From Turnera subulata (lineage: Eukaryota > Streptophyta > Magnoliopsida > Malpighiales > Passifloraceae), in contig JAKUCV010000299.1 in the NCBI GenBank assembly GCA_028386065.3, positions 36,347 to 100,346 on the forward strand: a stretch of DNA of 64,000 bases, in the 5' to 3' direction. Made by a program: the position numbers and the translations under genes. The first letter of the stretch is position 1, and every line of letters begins with the position of its first letter. The notes under the pieces are model-generated. The model worked only from the letters and a program-made list of their open reading frames with translations. It searched no databases and was not told the origin of the DNA. Below, piece after piece: positions 1 through 12,268 of the stretch.

Positions 1-243
1 CCTTCTTATAGTCTGAGATTAGACAGCTAGGTGTTAGTTTTTCAAATGTGGACCCTTTTTTTCTGTCTCCGAAAAGATCCAAAAGATTTTTCGGTAATTA
101 AAACTTTGCATTATTTGTCAGTAAGCTCCAAAGCTTTTCAAGCTTCGAGGTTTTGTTTTTGGAAAAGTTTGCCACTACTTTAATTATTGTCCAATAATTC
201 TGATCTTTTTGACATGAGTGGCAGAAATAAGCCTAAAATTGGC

Positions 244-612
244 ACATATATAGCTAGCCTGAAGCTAGCAGTTGAGTAATCGAAACTTAACATATCAAGC
301 CAGAAGCTGATGATAGGGTCATCTTATTTGGGCCTGACAAGCCTGAAGCTAGAAATTTTAAGTGTTTAAATACACAAGTTTATACAGCCAGAAGCTGAGA
401 CCAACTAGAAGTTGGCTGATAGATATGTAATTCATATGCTAGTATGCACCAACCAGAAGCTGGTAAATAATTTTTCTAAGTTATCCAGCCTGTAGCTAGC
501 ACTGACTTGAAGTTGGTACATGGACATATTGTTTGGCATGACCGGTTGGGCCATCTGGAGTAAATAATGATGCACAAAATTTATTTGGTCATTCATTGAA
601 AACCAGAAGTTT
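244..612 (+). repeat. Degenerate CCAGAAGCTGG-like short repeats
   Basis: Around nine imperfect copies of CCWGAAGCTRG occur at irregular spacing of about 40 bases (near 258, 300, 343, 388, 404, 447, 487, 512 and 602). The unit is close to self-complementary. It lies in the upstream part of the decayed copia element and may be a relic of a repetitive coding stretch (Lys-Pro-Glu-Ala-like in one frame) rather than a regulatory array. Confidence 0.5.
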
Positions 613-1099
613 TACAATCAATGAATTTCCATGAGTATTGTTTGCTGCGAAATTAATAATACGGCCTTCCTAAGATGTGAATGGCCTAGTATCACCAGCA
701 AGTTTGAGAATAGTTCAGGGACATGAACGCGGACTGATAAATCTGCGGTGTTAACCATCTAGGTAATTTTTACGATGCATCGACTAGATGGTCTATTGTG
801 TAACGTAAGTTGGCATTGTGCGCACTAATTTAATAATTAAGCCACTTGCAGGTATATGTCCCTACTTATGTTACTAGACTATATGTCTAGATAATGCTGG
901 TATATTTCTTCAATGGATAATGTATATCATTGGAAATAAACCCAAACAGATCTGGGGGAACATTGACAATTGATTGCAGGACCATTGATGAAATATTACT
1001 GTTTGAAAAAATGGTATTTTATATGCAACAACACTTGAGTGCATCAAGCCAACATGATGTTATAAGATCCCCCCATTTAATTGATTAATGGTCACATAC

Positions 1100-2640
1100 T
1101 TAGTATTTCCCATCTTCGGACCATTGGATATTCAGTATATAATGCTCCACCACAGGGTTGTGAAATTGGTCCTTTAGAGAAGATTGGGAATCTACGTTGG
1201 GTATGAATCTCCATAAATTACAACAATAATTGAAACCTATAACAGGATTGGAGATTTATTTATAGCAAGTTTTGCTTATTAATTGATGTTTTACCCAACA
1301 TCAGAGGGAGAGAATAAGCAGCTGGATCAAGATTCAAGATTGATGAAATGCATTATATATATGAATGATGATCCTCATATAATCAAAAGAAGATGATTCA
1401 TTTGCAGAAAAATTGATATGTAATTGCCAGACACATTTAAATTAAGTCTGACCATATACCAGCTGCAAATGCTCCTGTTTAAATTGATGTTCCTGAAGAA
1501 CAATATAAGTATGCAAATGAATCTATAGTTTATACTCGGTTAAGAAAAAAAAGAAATTCTCAATAGAGAAAAAGGAGAAAATGTGATAAGATGACCCCAG
1601 TAAGAAAATATGGCCTCCAGTAGAGGTTTGAATTAAAAGTCCTCTAGAAGAGGTTGATTCTCTGATACAAAGTGATAAAGTTCCAGAAGTAACTCAGGTA
1701 CCTAAAATAAGTGAATATGATGAGATCTCAATTACAGTGTCAGAAGTAATATAATTAAAGGCTGTGTTAGACTCGCTTGCGAAGAGAGATATTTATCGGA
1801 CCTGTAGTCCGTACACCAGATGGTGTAAAATTGATGGGTCGAAAAATGGGTATTTGTGCGGAAAATATAAATGAGATATAAAAGCACGGTTGCACAAAGT
1901 TTTTACCCAAACGACCAGATATTCATTATGAGGAGATATGCTCCCCTGTGGTGGTTGCAATTATTTGGTAAGTCTGGCAGTATATGAAAAGAATTAGAAA
2001 TGCATCTAATGAATGCTTTTACAGCCTACTATGGATCCATAAGTCGTGAAATATATATGAAGATCCCTGAAGGATCCAAGCTGCCTGAAGCAACTAATTC
2101 CCGGGAAATTACAAAAATTTAACTGAGTTTAAATCATTTTGAGTATGGATAAATTTATGTTGATATCTATATGTTTTGTATTTGGAACTCCTGAAGAAGT
2201 TTCCAAATTCCGTGCTATTAGACTGATCCTGGAGTACCATGTCTAAATGCTATTTATATTGCTTGTAACATAAAGCCTGAAGCTTTTGACTTAGGCCTAT
2301 TGGCATGATATGAATTTACTCTTATCTTCGGGGAATAACAAATATGTAATCCTGTAAACCCGAAAGAGAGTAAAGTTGATTTTTGTAAATGTTGATCCCT
2401 TATTTAGTCCACACAAAGCACAGACGGACATCAACTACGAATTTACACATGATATTGCGATATCATTGCGACCACAAAAGCAAGATAGCAAGAAAGATGC
2501 TCCAACAACAAATTATGAAGATAATGCTGCCAACATTGCCCAATTGAAGGACGGATATGTCAAAAGTAATCAGACAAAAACACACGTCACCCGAAGCTGA
2601 CAAGGATGATTGGCATGCTACGACATCAAGATATCAATGG
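1100..2640 (+). pseudogene. copia pol remnant (integrase C-term, RT, RNase H)
   Basis: Conceptual translation in shifting frames gives copia landmarks in order. About 1141-1200 reads NAPPQGCEIGPL, the segment after the integrase core. About 1445-1480 reads ADHIPAANAP, typical of the integrase-RT linker. About 2010-2090 reads YGSISREIYMKIPEG, the RT palm before YVDD. About 2395-2500 reads SPHKAQTDINY and SLRPQKQ, RNase H. Stops and frameshifts interrupt all of these. The order and direction are secure; the exact lineage is not. Confidence 0.7.
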
Positions 2641-2789
2641 AGGTCAAAATGAGGGGGAGTAGAATACGCACTGCACTCTTTTTTCCTTCACCAAGTTTTT
2701 ATCCCACTGGGTTTTTCTTGGTAAGATTTTTAATGAGGCAGTATTCCAAAGCGTATTCTACCCAATACATAATGACATTCAAGGGGAAG

Positions 2790-3011
2790 TGTTATAAAAT
2801 GAATATGAAATGTGAATGTCATGATATATTCTTCCCACCTACCAATTGCCTTATGTGTATAAAGGCATATTGTACCCAATGAAATAATATGGAGAATGAA
2901 TTAAAAAAACTAGAAACCGAGCTCATCTTCTCCTTCACCTCTTCTCTTCTTCCTCTACTTCATTCTTCTTCTCTATCATCATCATCAAGCATACAACAAT
3001 TATTTACAACA
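2790..3011 (+). repeat. 3' LTR of decayed copia element
   Basis: Begins TGTTATAAAATG directly after a purine-rich tract (AAGGGGAAG) and probably ends TTTACAACA. It contains a CT-rich stretch at 2920-2980. The start and the CTCATCTTCTCCTTCACC block are shared with the LTR at 61354-61591. The right end is set by the CA dinucleotide only. Confidence 0.6.
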
Positions 3012-3569
3012 TGCCTTTTTTAGCATATAAATGATAGTTGTGGATAATAAATCTGAAAATATTACCACAAGAACCCTCTTAAAATTGGAAAAACTTAAAG
3101 AGTCACCATAAGAAGCAGCTTGAAGAAACAGGAAGAAATAACTTACTGACATATAAAAATATTTGATTGTGTAATTCGTAGCAATTTTATATCCTTGCAC
3201 AAACAAATTGTAGACTCTACCAATTTTCCGATGTCAGAGTTATAGGATTGAATATACATCTGCCTTGTTTTTTTTTTTTTTGTTGAATATGGAAGCCTGA
3301 TACTTATAGCAAATCAATGGGAGTGTAAAGGGTGTGGAAAAATATAAAAATTAGGCCTTAATCGAGGAGTGTGTCAAAAAAAGAAACTTAAGAATAAAGA
3401 TAATGAGCAACTGTGTAGTATATGGTAAGATCTGGAACAATTCAAGCCAAATTACTAAGCTATGAAATTTTTTTATTAATATAGTAAGATCTACTATGTC
3501 TCAATCTATTCTTTGAAAAATAAATAATATTATGTAATAGAAAAAATTATAATTGTAATCTAACCAAAC
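3012..3569. other. Intergenic, no gene seen
   Basis: AT-rich DNA between the copia LTR and the gypsy LTR remnant. A 12-base or longer T run lies near 3269. No convincing coding potential, RNA gene or terminal repeats were found. Confidence 0.5.
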
Positions 3570-3808
3570 CTAAATTCCGTGTAATACACACAGTGTGTAA
3601 CGTTCATAATTATAGATATTGCATGACATAGGAGGGGAGAGTATGGGAGTATTGTATTCTTTTAGCATTAATATAATACACAAAGTTTCTCCCAATTCCT
3701 TTCTCTCTTCTCTTTTTATTCTCTCCATAGTTGTGTTTTTAGGTTGATCAAGCTGAGGCTTAAACCGCACGGGAATCTTCCATAGTCCTAAACTTTGTGC
3801 CTATGATA
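3570..3808 (+). repeat. 5' LTR remnant of gypsy element
   Basis: The last ~110 bases match the end of the 3' LTR (19130-19237): CT-rich box, CATAGTTG, GGTTGATCAAG, CTAAACT and TGCC..TGA.A. Upstream the two copies have diverged or the 5' copy is truncated, so the left boundary is approximate. Confidence 0.5.
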
Positions 3809-3810
3809 GT

Positions 3811-3824
3811 TGGTAGCGGAGCCC
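3811..3824 (+). other. Primer-binding site (TGGTAGCGGAGCCC)
   Basis: Two bases after the LTR end. The same 12-mer TGGTAGCGGAGC follows three other LTRs in the window (7563, 24577, 27081). It resembles the initiator-Met tRNA PBS TGGTATCAGAGC but differs at three central positions. Confidence 0.65.
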
Positions 3825-4404
3825 TTTAAGATCCTTTGTGAGGATCATAGCCCTTGACTGTTGGTGTTGGACAGAGGATTGAAGCTTTGGTATCTTGTTG
3901 GCTGGTAGAAGAATCAAGAACAACAAGAACTGACTGGAGGCAGAACTTGTAATTACCAAGAAGAAATTTTACTCCAAGTTTGACCATTCTTTTGTTAGAG
4001 GTGTTGGCTTGGATTGGGAAAATTGTGTTGTTACTGGTTGGATTTTTTATATTGCAAGTTTGTTGTTTGATCCTGTTAGTTGGAATTGATTTGTCTATAA
4101 ACTATTTATTTTAATTTCTTTGTAAAAGCAAGTTTTGCTATTGTATTTTTGGGAAATATTTGTAATATTTGCTTGAAAGGGGTTGTTGGAAATTGGGATA
4201 ACAAGATTATTGTGGAATTTTTGTTGTAAGAACTTTGTTGGAGAGCTTGCGGAGTTTGTTGAGTAGGAATTTGCTTTACCATAATTTACTTGAAGGGGAG
4301 TATTTTGGTGTTGTGGGTTGCACAGTTCTCTTGTGAAAGTTGTGTTTTCCTTGTCTTCTTATTGAGTAGAGAATTAACATCATAACCTTGGTGATTTGGT
4401 AAAG

Positions 4405-5204
4405 ATGGTTGGGGAAACCATTGGAGAAGAAGGCATCCTTGGTGGACACCTAGACAAGCTTGAAGACCATATCTTTAACTGTAAAGCTAGCAACGAGGGC
4501 ATGACTGGTTAGAAACATGCGCTTAGGTCACAGTTCACAGAGCTTGATGGTGGTTTCAGTAAAGCATTGGCGGAGATAGTTGACGAGCTTCTTGAATTAA
4601 GGTAGATGCGTGATGATTTGAAGCTATGCAAGAGGCAACTTGCCATGATGGAAGGTGATGTGCCACTTCAACAGCAACAACTGCTGCCCAAGATCGATAT
4701 TCCAAAGCCGAAGGAGTACGATGGGACGAGGACAATTGCTGCCCAGTTTTCCTGGATGTCTTCTTGTTTAGCTATGAAGAGTATTTTGATGGCTTAAATA
4801 TCACGGGTGACCAGCAGAAGGTAAAGATCAAGGGGAGATACTTTACTGATTCTGCAGTATTATGGTGGCGACGGATACGCACTACTGGTGAGGGGTGCAA
4901 GGAATCCACCTGGGATCAGTTCAAACAACAACTGAAGGACCAATTCTATCCGGAATATGCTGAGAGGGAGGTACGAGACATGTTGCAAGCATTGAAGCAC
5001 GATGGTAGCATAAAAAAGTACGTCAACGAGTTTCAGGAGTTGGCTTTGGAAATCCCTTCAATGACTGAAGAAGAGGGATATGGTGCATTCATATGTGGAC
5101 TTCAGAGGTGGGCAAGAACGAAGTTCGATGATCAACATGCAAGGACACTAAAGGATGCAATTCGGATCGCTGAATCAATGACGGAGTATGGCAAGGAGTC
5201 CGAT
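4405..5204 (+). pseudogene. gypsy Gag, 5' part
   Basis: From ATG 4405 the frame reads MVGETIGEEG..., with stops at about 4510 and 4603. It resumes through DIPKPKEYDGTR and shifts frame near 4735. It then reads EEYFDGLNITGDQQKVKI, AVLWWRRI, FYPEYAEREV and YVNEFQELALEIPSM, the Retrotrans_gag domain typical of plant Ty3/gypsy elements. The coding stretch is interrupted at 5204 by a hAT-like insert and 47 bases later by a copia element. Gag would form the virus-like particle. The stops and the frameshift make it non-functional. Confidence 0.75.
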
Positions 5205-5969
5205 CAGGGACGGATCTAGAAATATTTCTCAGTATATGCAAAAAAAATTAAGTAGTAAAAATTTATCATAAATCATATTATAAAATCTTAAAATCAATAA
5301 AATAATATAATTATTTAATAGCTCATTGCCATTCAATCACACAACCGACTTTTGATCATCAGGTAATAATCTAAAAATTTAGTCTCTTTATAGGATTATC
5401 TTCGAGATTTTATAAGTCGACTTCAATAAATCTTTTCTTGCATTGTGCCTGTGTAAATTGAGAAAAATTAATTTAAAGAATCACATATTTATTAGTTAAT
5501 ATATTACAAAATTGAATTAACAAAGTAAAAATAAAGCAACATGTACCTATATTATTGTAAAGATATAAATTTTTAGGGTTAAGTATAAATTAAATATGCA
5601 TGAATATGAATTAAAAAAAATATGAATATGAGAGCACTACTTGTTTTTAGAAACTATAGGGCAAACTACACTAAGGGAAAGAATAAAAATTATAGTAGCA
5701 AATAAAAAAGGCAAATAGTGCCCAAAATAAAATGCAATAAAAGTAGGACAATATTGCCTAATCCATATTTAGAAGATATTAAAATTACTCCTACTTACAA
5801 CTCGTCAATTTCAATTAGCTAAAAAATAGCCTAACAATTATCTATATTCAATGTAGGCAAATTACATTAATTAGAGTTTTTTGGCTAAAAACTAGGACGT
5901 TAATTTTTATTTTTTTAGAAATCAGTGTAGTCACTTGCATATAGTGACTACACTGTGTATCCGTCCCTG
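5205..5969. mobile_element. Non-autonomous hAT-like element (765 bp)
   Basis: Perfect 11-bp terminal inverted repeats: CAGGGACGGAT at 5205-5215 and ATCCGTCCCTG at 5959-5969. It is flanked by 8-bp target duplications AGTCCGAT (5197-5204) and AGTTCGAT (5970-5977), one mismatch. The interior is AT-rich and non-coding. Eight-base duplications and CAGGG-type ends are hallmarks of hAT elements. It sits inside the gypsy gag sequence. Confidence 0.88.
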
Positions 5970-6016
5970 AGTTCGATCCTAGTTCTTCTGAGGAGTGCAC
6001 AAGTGGGAGTGAGGAT

Positions 6017-7561
6017 TGTTAGTGTAATGCCCAAAAGCCAATCATTGGATGATTATATAGTCATGTATATTTATTAAGGTTTTATTCCAATAAATATGTT
6101 TATTAGTGATAAACGCTTGCACATATTTATAACCTAAGAATATTTTATATTCTTGAATTGTCCCTAGTTGATGACTATTATGGATGGGTTGTAATAATAA
6201 ATTAAGACTAACGTATGTTGAGAATTATATGAGATATGAATTCTACATATGGGTACAAGTTATAGAACTTGTGGTCTAGACTGACCCGACATAAGAACAC
6301 TACATGGACTGTTATATATATGTTGTCATTAGTGGTTCTTATATGTACTATCCTTAGACCTAAGATCATCAAGGTTCCCAACATATGAGTCGTGTACTTT
6401 GACATTACTCTTAGTTGCCCGTAACTGAGTAAACCTTAGAGTAATTGTTGGGTACATGATATAATGTGTAGTGGGTTTTGTATGATCAAGATGGAATTCG
6501 TCCAATCCTTATAACAGGTATATTATCAGTTGGGCCTCTCGATAGGGTTGAACTGTAAATGCATGGCCATACTCAGATTAAATGATATGGGGATATCATT
6601 TGTATCTGTTTTACACAGTTAACTCAGGGATCAAGAAAACTTAGATTAAACATATACGAGAATGACATATTCCATGTCTCGTGTTTGATCTTGATAATGT
6701 GACGAAAGGATAATGACATTTTTCCGAGGCATAATGAATCAGTACTGATCTGGTCACTAGGGTAGCAATGATGTGTTGCTAGACACCGCTCATTGTTTAT
6801 AATTATAAATGAGAGTTTATAATTATTGCCAACGTGATTAGTGCCTACAGGGTCACACACTTAGAGTTGTTGATTCGAGCCAGTGGTTAGACCATGGTTG
6901 GACCATGGTTGGACCAGGTTATTGAGCTACTGATTGGATCATGGTTGGACCGGGTTGTTTGGGTTGATCGGTTCAATAGTTACCGGAGTTATTGAACCTG
7001 AATTATTGTCCAAAAGGCATGAAAGGATGTGTTGTTTTATATATATGCTGATATATATAATTGAGTTAGTGGAGACATGATCATGTTGATGATTGTGACT
7101 AAAGTATAGATAATGAAAAACACTATCATGCATGATAAGATGTATGTATGATTAGGTTGGCCATTTATATATACTAACTAACATTAATAAATATATATAT
7201 ATAGGATATACATGAAAGTGTGGTTAATGAGATTAACACACCAATCTCAAAAACACATCAAACACTCTCTAGTCTCAAGCTCTCAGAAATTCTGCAGCTA
7301 GCACTGCGGTTCGGGAGTGCTCGGGTTAGTGATCGTGAGACGGTTACTAGCGGTCATCAGCGGTTCGTGTGGATACCGTAGAGGAGTCGGATTTCTGTCC
7401 GGTTCTTGCTGATTCGTATCATCAGTTGAGTGAAAGATCTCGACCAAACCAGGTACGAAATTTTTGTTATTCGGTTTACCCCGTTTCACATGGATCCTCC
7501 ATTAGTTCCGGGTTTTCTGCTACGCATATTGTCTCTTTGTTTGCATACCTGGTTACTTACA
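6017..7561 (+). repeat. 5' LTR of copia element
   Basis: Starts TGTTAGTGTAATGCCC, ends GGTTACTTACA, 1545 bp. Compared with the 3' LTR it has an extra segment of about 41 bp at about 6908-6955, where CATGGTTGGACC is repeated four rather than three times. Short ORFs inside it occur in both LTRs on the minus strand but look incidental. Confidence 0.92.
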
Positions 7562-7562
7562 G

Positions 7563-7575
7563 TGGTAGCGGAGCC
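7563..7575 (+). other. Primer-binding site of copia element
   Basis: TGGTAGCGGAGCC starts one base after the LTR end. It is the same variant PBS as at 3811, 24577 and 27081. Confidence 0.75.
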
Positions 7576-7849
7576 TCTTATGAAACACTAAACCGAATTA
7601 GTTGTTTATATATATGATATGCTATATGTGATATGGCTTGATCACGATTGTGTAAGCAACATAACTTGATCATAGTTTATTATGCTTCTGTTGATAGTAT
7701 GTTTAAACTAGATCAATATGATTCTCATATATGTGATATGTTGAAGTTGGTTCTATCAAAGGTGTTTGACAACAAGTACTTGATTGGTATATGATAGTAA
7801 TCAATTTGTACTTCTGGCAGAAAGTCGAATGAGTTCGATAAAGGGGCAT

Positions 7850-8250
7850 AACAGCGATGTTTATGGGTAAACATCGATGTTCTCTTCTGCCGAGCAGACA
7901 AAACATCCATGTTTAATGGTAAACATCGATGTTCAACTTTGCTGATTATCAGCCGAAGGGTGAAAACATCGATGTTTAATGATTAAACATCGATGTTCTC
8001 TTTGGTCGATAATCTGCCGAGAGGTTCAAACATCGATGTTTACGTTCAAACATCGATGTTCAAGATCACAACATCGATGTTTAAGATGTAAACATCGATA
8101 TTTTGAGCATTCGGCCAATTATTTGTAGTTCCAGAAACTCCAAACATCGATGTTTAAGTGTCAACATCGATGTTCTGAGGATTCGCCAACCCCAAACATC
8201 GATGTTTAAGTGTCAACATCGATGTTTTGAAGGTTCTGCCAATTAGTTCG
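7850..8250 (+). repeat. Array of AAACATCGATGTTT palindromes
   Basis: About 14 copies of the 12- to 14-base palindrome (A)AACATCGATGTT(T), three of them with one or two changes, lie between the PBS and gag of the copia element. Many occur as pairs 5-10 bases apart, the first often ending in TTTAA. Between pairs are spacers with CTGCCGAG-like or GCCAAT-like words. No coding frame explains the pattern. Confidence 0.85.
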
Positions 8251-8420
8251 ATGTTCTGCATGCTAGATAACATGTTCTTATGATCTTAATGATATATGAA
8301 CAAGATGTTGATTGCTTGTTAACATGTTTATCCTTTTATAATCATGTCACATAGCTTGGTGTGTTGATTATAAATGATTGTATATGCGATATATGATCAC
8401 ATGCATGCTATGTATAGAAT

Positions 8421-8512
8421 GAGCACTCATCTTTGCTTAGATCAACACTTGGTAGGTTTGCCAAAGCAAAGTGCTAGTGTTTATCCTAGCAAGAAGCGAT
8501 GGCATAATTGTT
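8421..8512 (+). repeat. Direct repeat in copia leader, copy 1
   Basis: About 92 bases beginning AGCACTCATCT and containing GATCAACACTTGGT and TTTGCCAAAGCAAAGTGC, repeated at 8574-8665 with a few differences. Position just upstream of gag. Confidence 0.8.
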
Positions 8513-8573
8513 ATGTATGGAAACAATTGTTGATATAAATATGAAGTTCCTCATGTGTTGCCTTCCATTAATA

Positions 8574-8665
8574 AGCACTCATCTATGCTTAGATCAACAC
8601 TTGGTGGGTTTGCCAAAGCAAAGTGCCAATGTTTATCATAGCAAGGTGCGATGGGATAATTGTAA
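8574..8665 (+). repeat. Direct repeat in copia leader, copy 2
   Basis: Second copy of the unit at 8421-8512, about 150 bases downstream. Probably a tandem duplication of the leader with its own intervening sequence. Confidence 0.8.
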
Positions 8666-9153
8666 TATCCAAATTGCTTATTGTGGGTTGAACTTAACTA
8701 AGTTATCTCAATAGGATTGGGGACTTAGAGGCAAAGAGTTGAGATAAGTCTATGAGATAGACAAGAAAAAGAGTTGTTCACTCAACTATCCAAGAGTTAC
8801 ATGAGATGTAATTGACAAAGAGTTGTCTACCTAAATAACTATGATATAAGCGATTAGCCAAAGCTAACTTATCTTGTAATGAAATATGGATCTTGGCCAA
8901 CTCGTTATCATCTTGATTTATATGGTGGGATTATCATTTAATAAAATTCCTTGTTAAATGATTGTATACATGACTCTGATTTGTGTGAATTGATCATTGT
9001 AGAATTATCATGGCACAAAACACAAGAACTATGTCACTGCGATCAGTCCTTAAGAAGGAAAAACTGAATGAGAATAATTTTCTTAAGAGGCACCGCAATT
9101 TGAGGATAGTCCTCAAGCAAGAAAAGAAATTGTACGTCCTTGAAGGGCCTGTT

Positions 9154-12100
9154 TGAAACGCCCGTGTCCCAATTTATAATATAAAATAGAATTTAAATAT
9201 AAAATGACCAAATTGCCCTTATCATTCCCGGGACACGTAAAAAATCATCAACTAAACACTCGTATCCCAAATAACCCATTAAATTAATTACAACATGAGA
9301 AGTGACCAAAATGCCCTTCTTCCCGGGATACGGAATCAACAACAAGATCAACATTCAATCAAATAATAAATAATACAATAGAATCAAGTACGCAACGGAA
9401 AACAAAAAAAAAAAAAAAAGAAAGCAACTTGCATGCAATGAACCCTATGGATCCGACCCGAGGAGAGGAATGCACCGCCACCTGCTGATATGCTCTTCTG
9501 ATCAACGATCAGCTAGCCTGAAATAAACTGTGAGGGGGTGAGACCAACCACTGTCTCACCGCAGACAAATAAACCAATAATATACAAAACAAATCAACTA
9601 CAAGTACACCGGCAATGGACAAAAGCAACACAGTGCACAAACAATTCGCAGTATACAACACAAGTCATCATCAGACTACATACCATCATTTGTCATTACT
9701 TATATTATTATCTTCATTATTAAGGTTAAGTATTTTATTTAGGGCCCTCTACTGTGTGCGTCGAGCTCGGTCCCGTCTGATCAGACAACCAGGCACGAAG
9801 CCCAAATAAACCAGGCACGAAGCCCAAATAAACCAGGCACGAAGCCCAACATATCCATAGAGAGAGAGAGAGAGAGACAGAGAGAAAGAGGGAGGTAGAA
9901 AGGGGGAGGTAGAAGGAGGGAGGTAGAACCGGCCATCACAGGCCCACATGCTAACCCGCATGCCATCCCGAGGGGTATTACTTCCCGCTCGAAACCAACC
10001 GGTCAACAGCCCCACAGTAGACTTTATTACAATTCGTTATTCTCATTTATTCTTTAAGAGTTGTACCATACGTTATAATTCAACAGTGTTGTGTGGAATT
10101 TAATATCTTATTTTCAAGTCCGGGCCTCCAGCCCACAGTCCACCACACAAACACAAATCCCTAAATCATATTATTTAGCATAACAAACAAACATGCTCAA
10201 CTGGCAAATCATATTACACCGGCACACAATTCACTTAATCAGGCATACCGCATCAAAGATAGCATCAATATATACACTTTGCAATTAACAACATCAGCAC
10301 ATCAAGCAAGCATGCATACAGCATTCAAGACCAACAATTAATACCACTTTATATATCAAGACAGTTAACCGAGCATTGTAGGCAGTAATGCATACAAAGG
10401 TTTATAAGTCCTCACCTAGATCGTTAGAAACATCTTGGAAGAGAAGCCACCTCCTACCTCAACATAGTCGGGTTCCTATAATTTAACCCAATCACAATTA
10501 CATATACAAATATGCAACATGATGAGATGCATGCATGGCATGCACTAGCTAAATAAATTTTCGGACAATGACCCTTAGCCTCACGTGTTATGTAAAGGAT
10601 TAAGACCCATCACAAAAATAATCAATTTTATAAATGGCGATGTTGAAACTGAAAACTCTATTACTGCCAACTCACATTTAAAGTAAATTAGGGTGTCCAT
10701 GTTTGCATAAAATATGCACTTAAATATGATGATATGAGGGAGGAATTTCAAAAAGAAAACATCATGTATTGTGGCGCACTAAACTAGAGATGACACATAT
10801 CCACCCCTCAACTTTATGTAAATGCCACGTTAGTGCAAGCCTCCATAATAAAGCAGTTTGTAGCACCTTCTTTCTAAGATTTAAGCATAATGGAGGTTGA
10901 ATCATTATTATTTTATTATTCCTTTATCAATTGACACCACTAACAATTCTTATTTCAAAGCCCCAAGAGCTTAGTGGGTACACCAAACCCATAAATCACA
11001 AACAACATAAAACCCGAGACCGCACACTGTCCAAACTCCAAACAACCACAAAAACAAGACTCCAAAACATTAACAATGGATAGTAGTTAGAACACATACC
11101 ACCAATCTGCTCGAGACTATGACCCTGCATTCCTCGGACCAGAGTCATATCACTAGTTCTAACAACCAAAACAGAAGCCCGAGCCTACCACCCAACAAAA
11201 ACCGGATTTTTCAGAGCATCAACACCAAGCCCACATGCGTCCTCCATCAGCACAACCAATCACATAATACAACCCCATTAAATCGTGTTTAACTTAGAAA
11301 CTCAAAGAGAGAAAGAAATCGGACAGAACAAGGAAGAAAAGATGAAAGTAGCATCAGGTTGTTACCCGATTGAACCTCCAAACCGAGCCTACGCCGGAGC
11401 TGACCCGCACGCCACTAGAAATCTTGACAACCATCACACCACTAGCAAAAGAACTGATGCAACAATGGGGTGATGGATAAAAGCTAAATGGCGGTTTTAT
11501 TTTTGTGGCTGAGAGTAAAAATTGGAGAGAGAGAGATGAAGGCAAAATTTTTGAGAGGAAAGGAGTCAGTGTGGCTGCGTGTGAGAGAAAAGAAAAGAAT
11601 AGAGAGGAGAGAGAGGGAAGAGAGGATTTTGTATTCAAGTCCTAGGGTTAGGATTCCACCAACAACAAAACGGTGTCGTTTTAATTCAAAACGACGACAC
11701 TTCAACCACACCCCCTCCTTTGGTCAAACCTTAAGTCAAAACACACATAAGTGTGTGTTTTATATTATAGCTCAGCCAAAACTACGTAGTTTTTAGACAA
11801 AACTACAACACACCTTGTATTTCTCCCCCAAAATACAAGTAAATTCTAAAAGAAACTCGATGACGGGTCAATATCAACATTAAAGAAAATATTTCCAAAG
11901 AAATAAATAAAAATAATAATAATGATAAGAATCTTCCTGACCAAAATCTCCTGGAAATTCTGTAAGGGTAAAATTGGAAATTAAATACCGAAAATTTTGA
12001 AAATTCCGTGAAAATTAATTAACGAAAATCGGGGCGTTACANTGTATTTCTCCCCCAAAATACAAGTAAATTCTAAAAGAAACTCGATGACGGGTCAATA

Positions 12101-12268
12101 TCAACATTAAAGAAAATATTTCCAAAGAAATAAATAAAAATAATAATAATGATAAGAATCTTCCTGACCAAAATCTCCTGGAAATTCTGTAAGGGTAAAA
12201 TTGGAAATTAAATACCGAAAATTTTGAAAATTCCGTGAAAATTAATTAACGAAAATCGGGGCGTTACA
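9154..12268 (-). mobile_element. Solo LTR, gypsy-type, minus orientation
   Basis: Reads TGAAACGCCCGTG...GGGGCGTTACA on the plus strand, so the LTR (TGTAACGCCCC...GGCGTTTCA) is on the minus strand. The 5-bp target duplication CTGTT is exact (9149-9153 and 12269-12273), and no internal region is present, so it is a solo LTR left by recombination. The same family gives 49641-52679 and the truncated 55866-57748. It contains a purine/pyrimidine-biased stretch (11480-11640), ACGT-centred palindromes near 11670-11795 and a GA repeat near 9862. The length is inflated by an assembly duplication of 226 bp. Confidence 0.9.
11816..12268. repeat. 226-bp exact duplication flanking a single N
   Basis: 11816-12041 and 12043-12268 appear identical base for base, separated by one N at 12042. 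This is the signature of two overlapping contigs joined without merging. The solo LTR is therefore probably about 2.89 kb in the real genome. Confidence 0.93.

Larger units (their letters stand above)
1..3011 (+). mobile_element. Decayed Ty1/copia retrotransposon, 3' part
   Basis: The segment reads as an old copia-type element on the plus strand: scattered integrase C-terminal, reverse transcriptase and RNase H remnants, a purine-rich tract, then an LTR. The 5' end lies outside the window or is lost. Every frame has many stops and frameshifts, so it cannot make protein. The pre-LTR block (2640-2789) with its GAGGGGGAGT tract and the TGTTATAAAATG LTR start also fit copia. The LTR start matches the one at 61354, so the two elements belong to one family. 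Confidence 0.75.

Noticed and set aside
6624..7133. 78- and 64-codon minus-strand frames conserved in both copia LTRs (also 16633-17106)
   Set aside because: Their conservation is explained by LTR identity; no domain and not seen in other families.
7850..8250. CRISPR-like array
   Set aside because: The repeats are short palindromes at irregular spacing inside a plant retrotransposon leader, not 25-40-base repeats with unique spacers.
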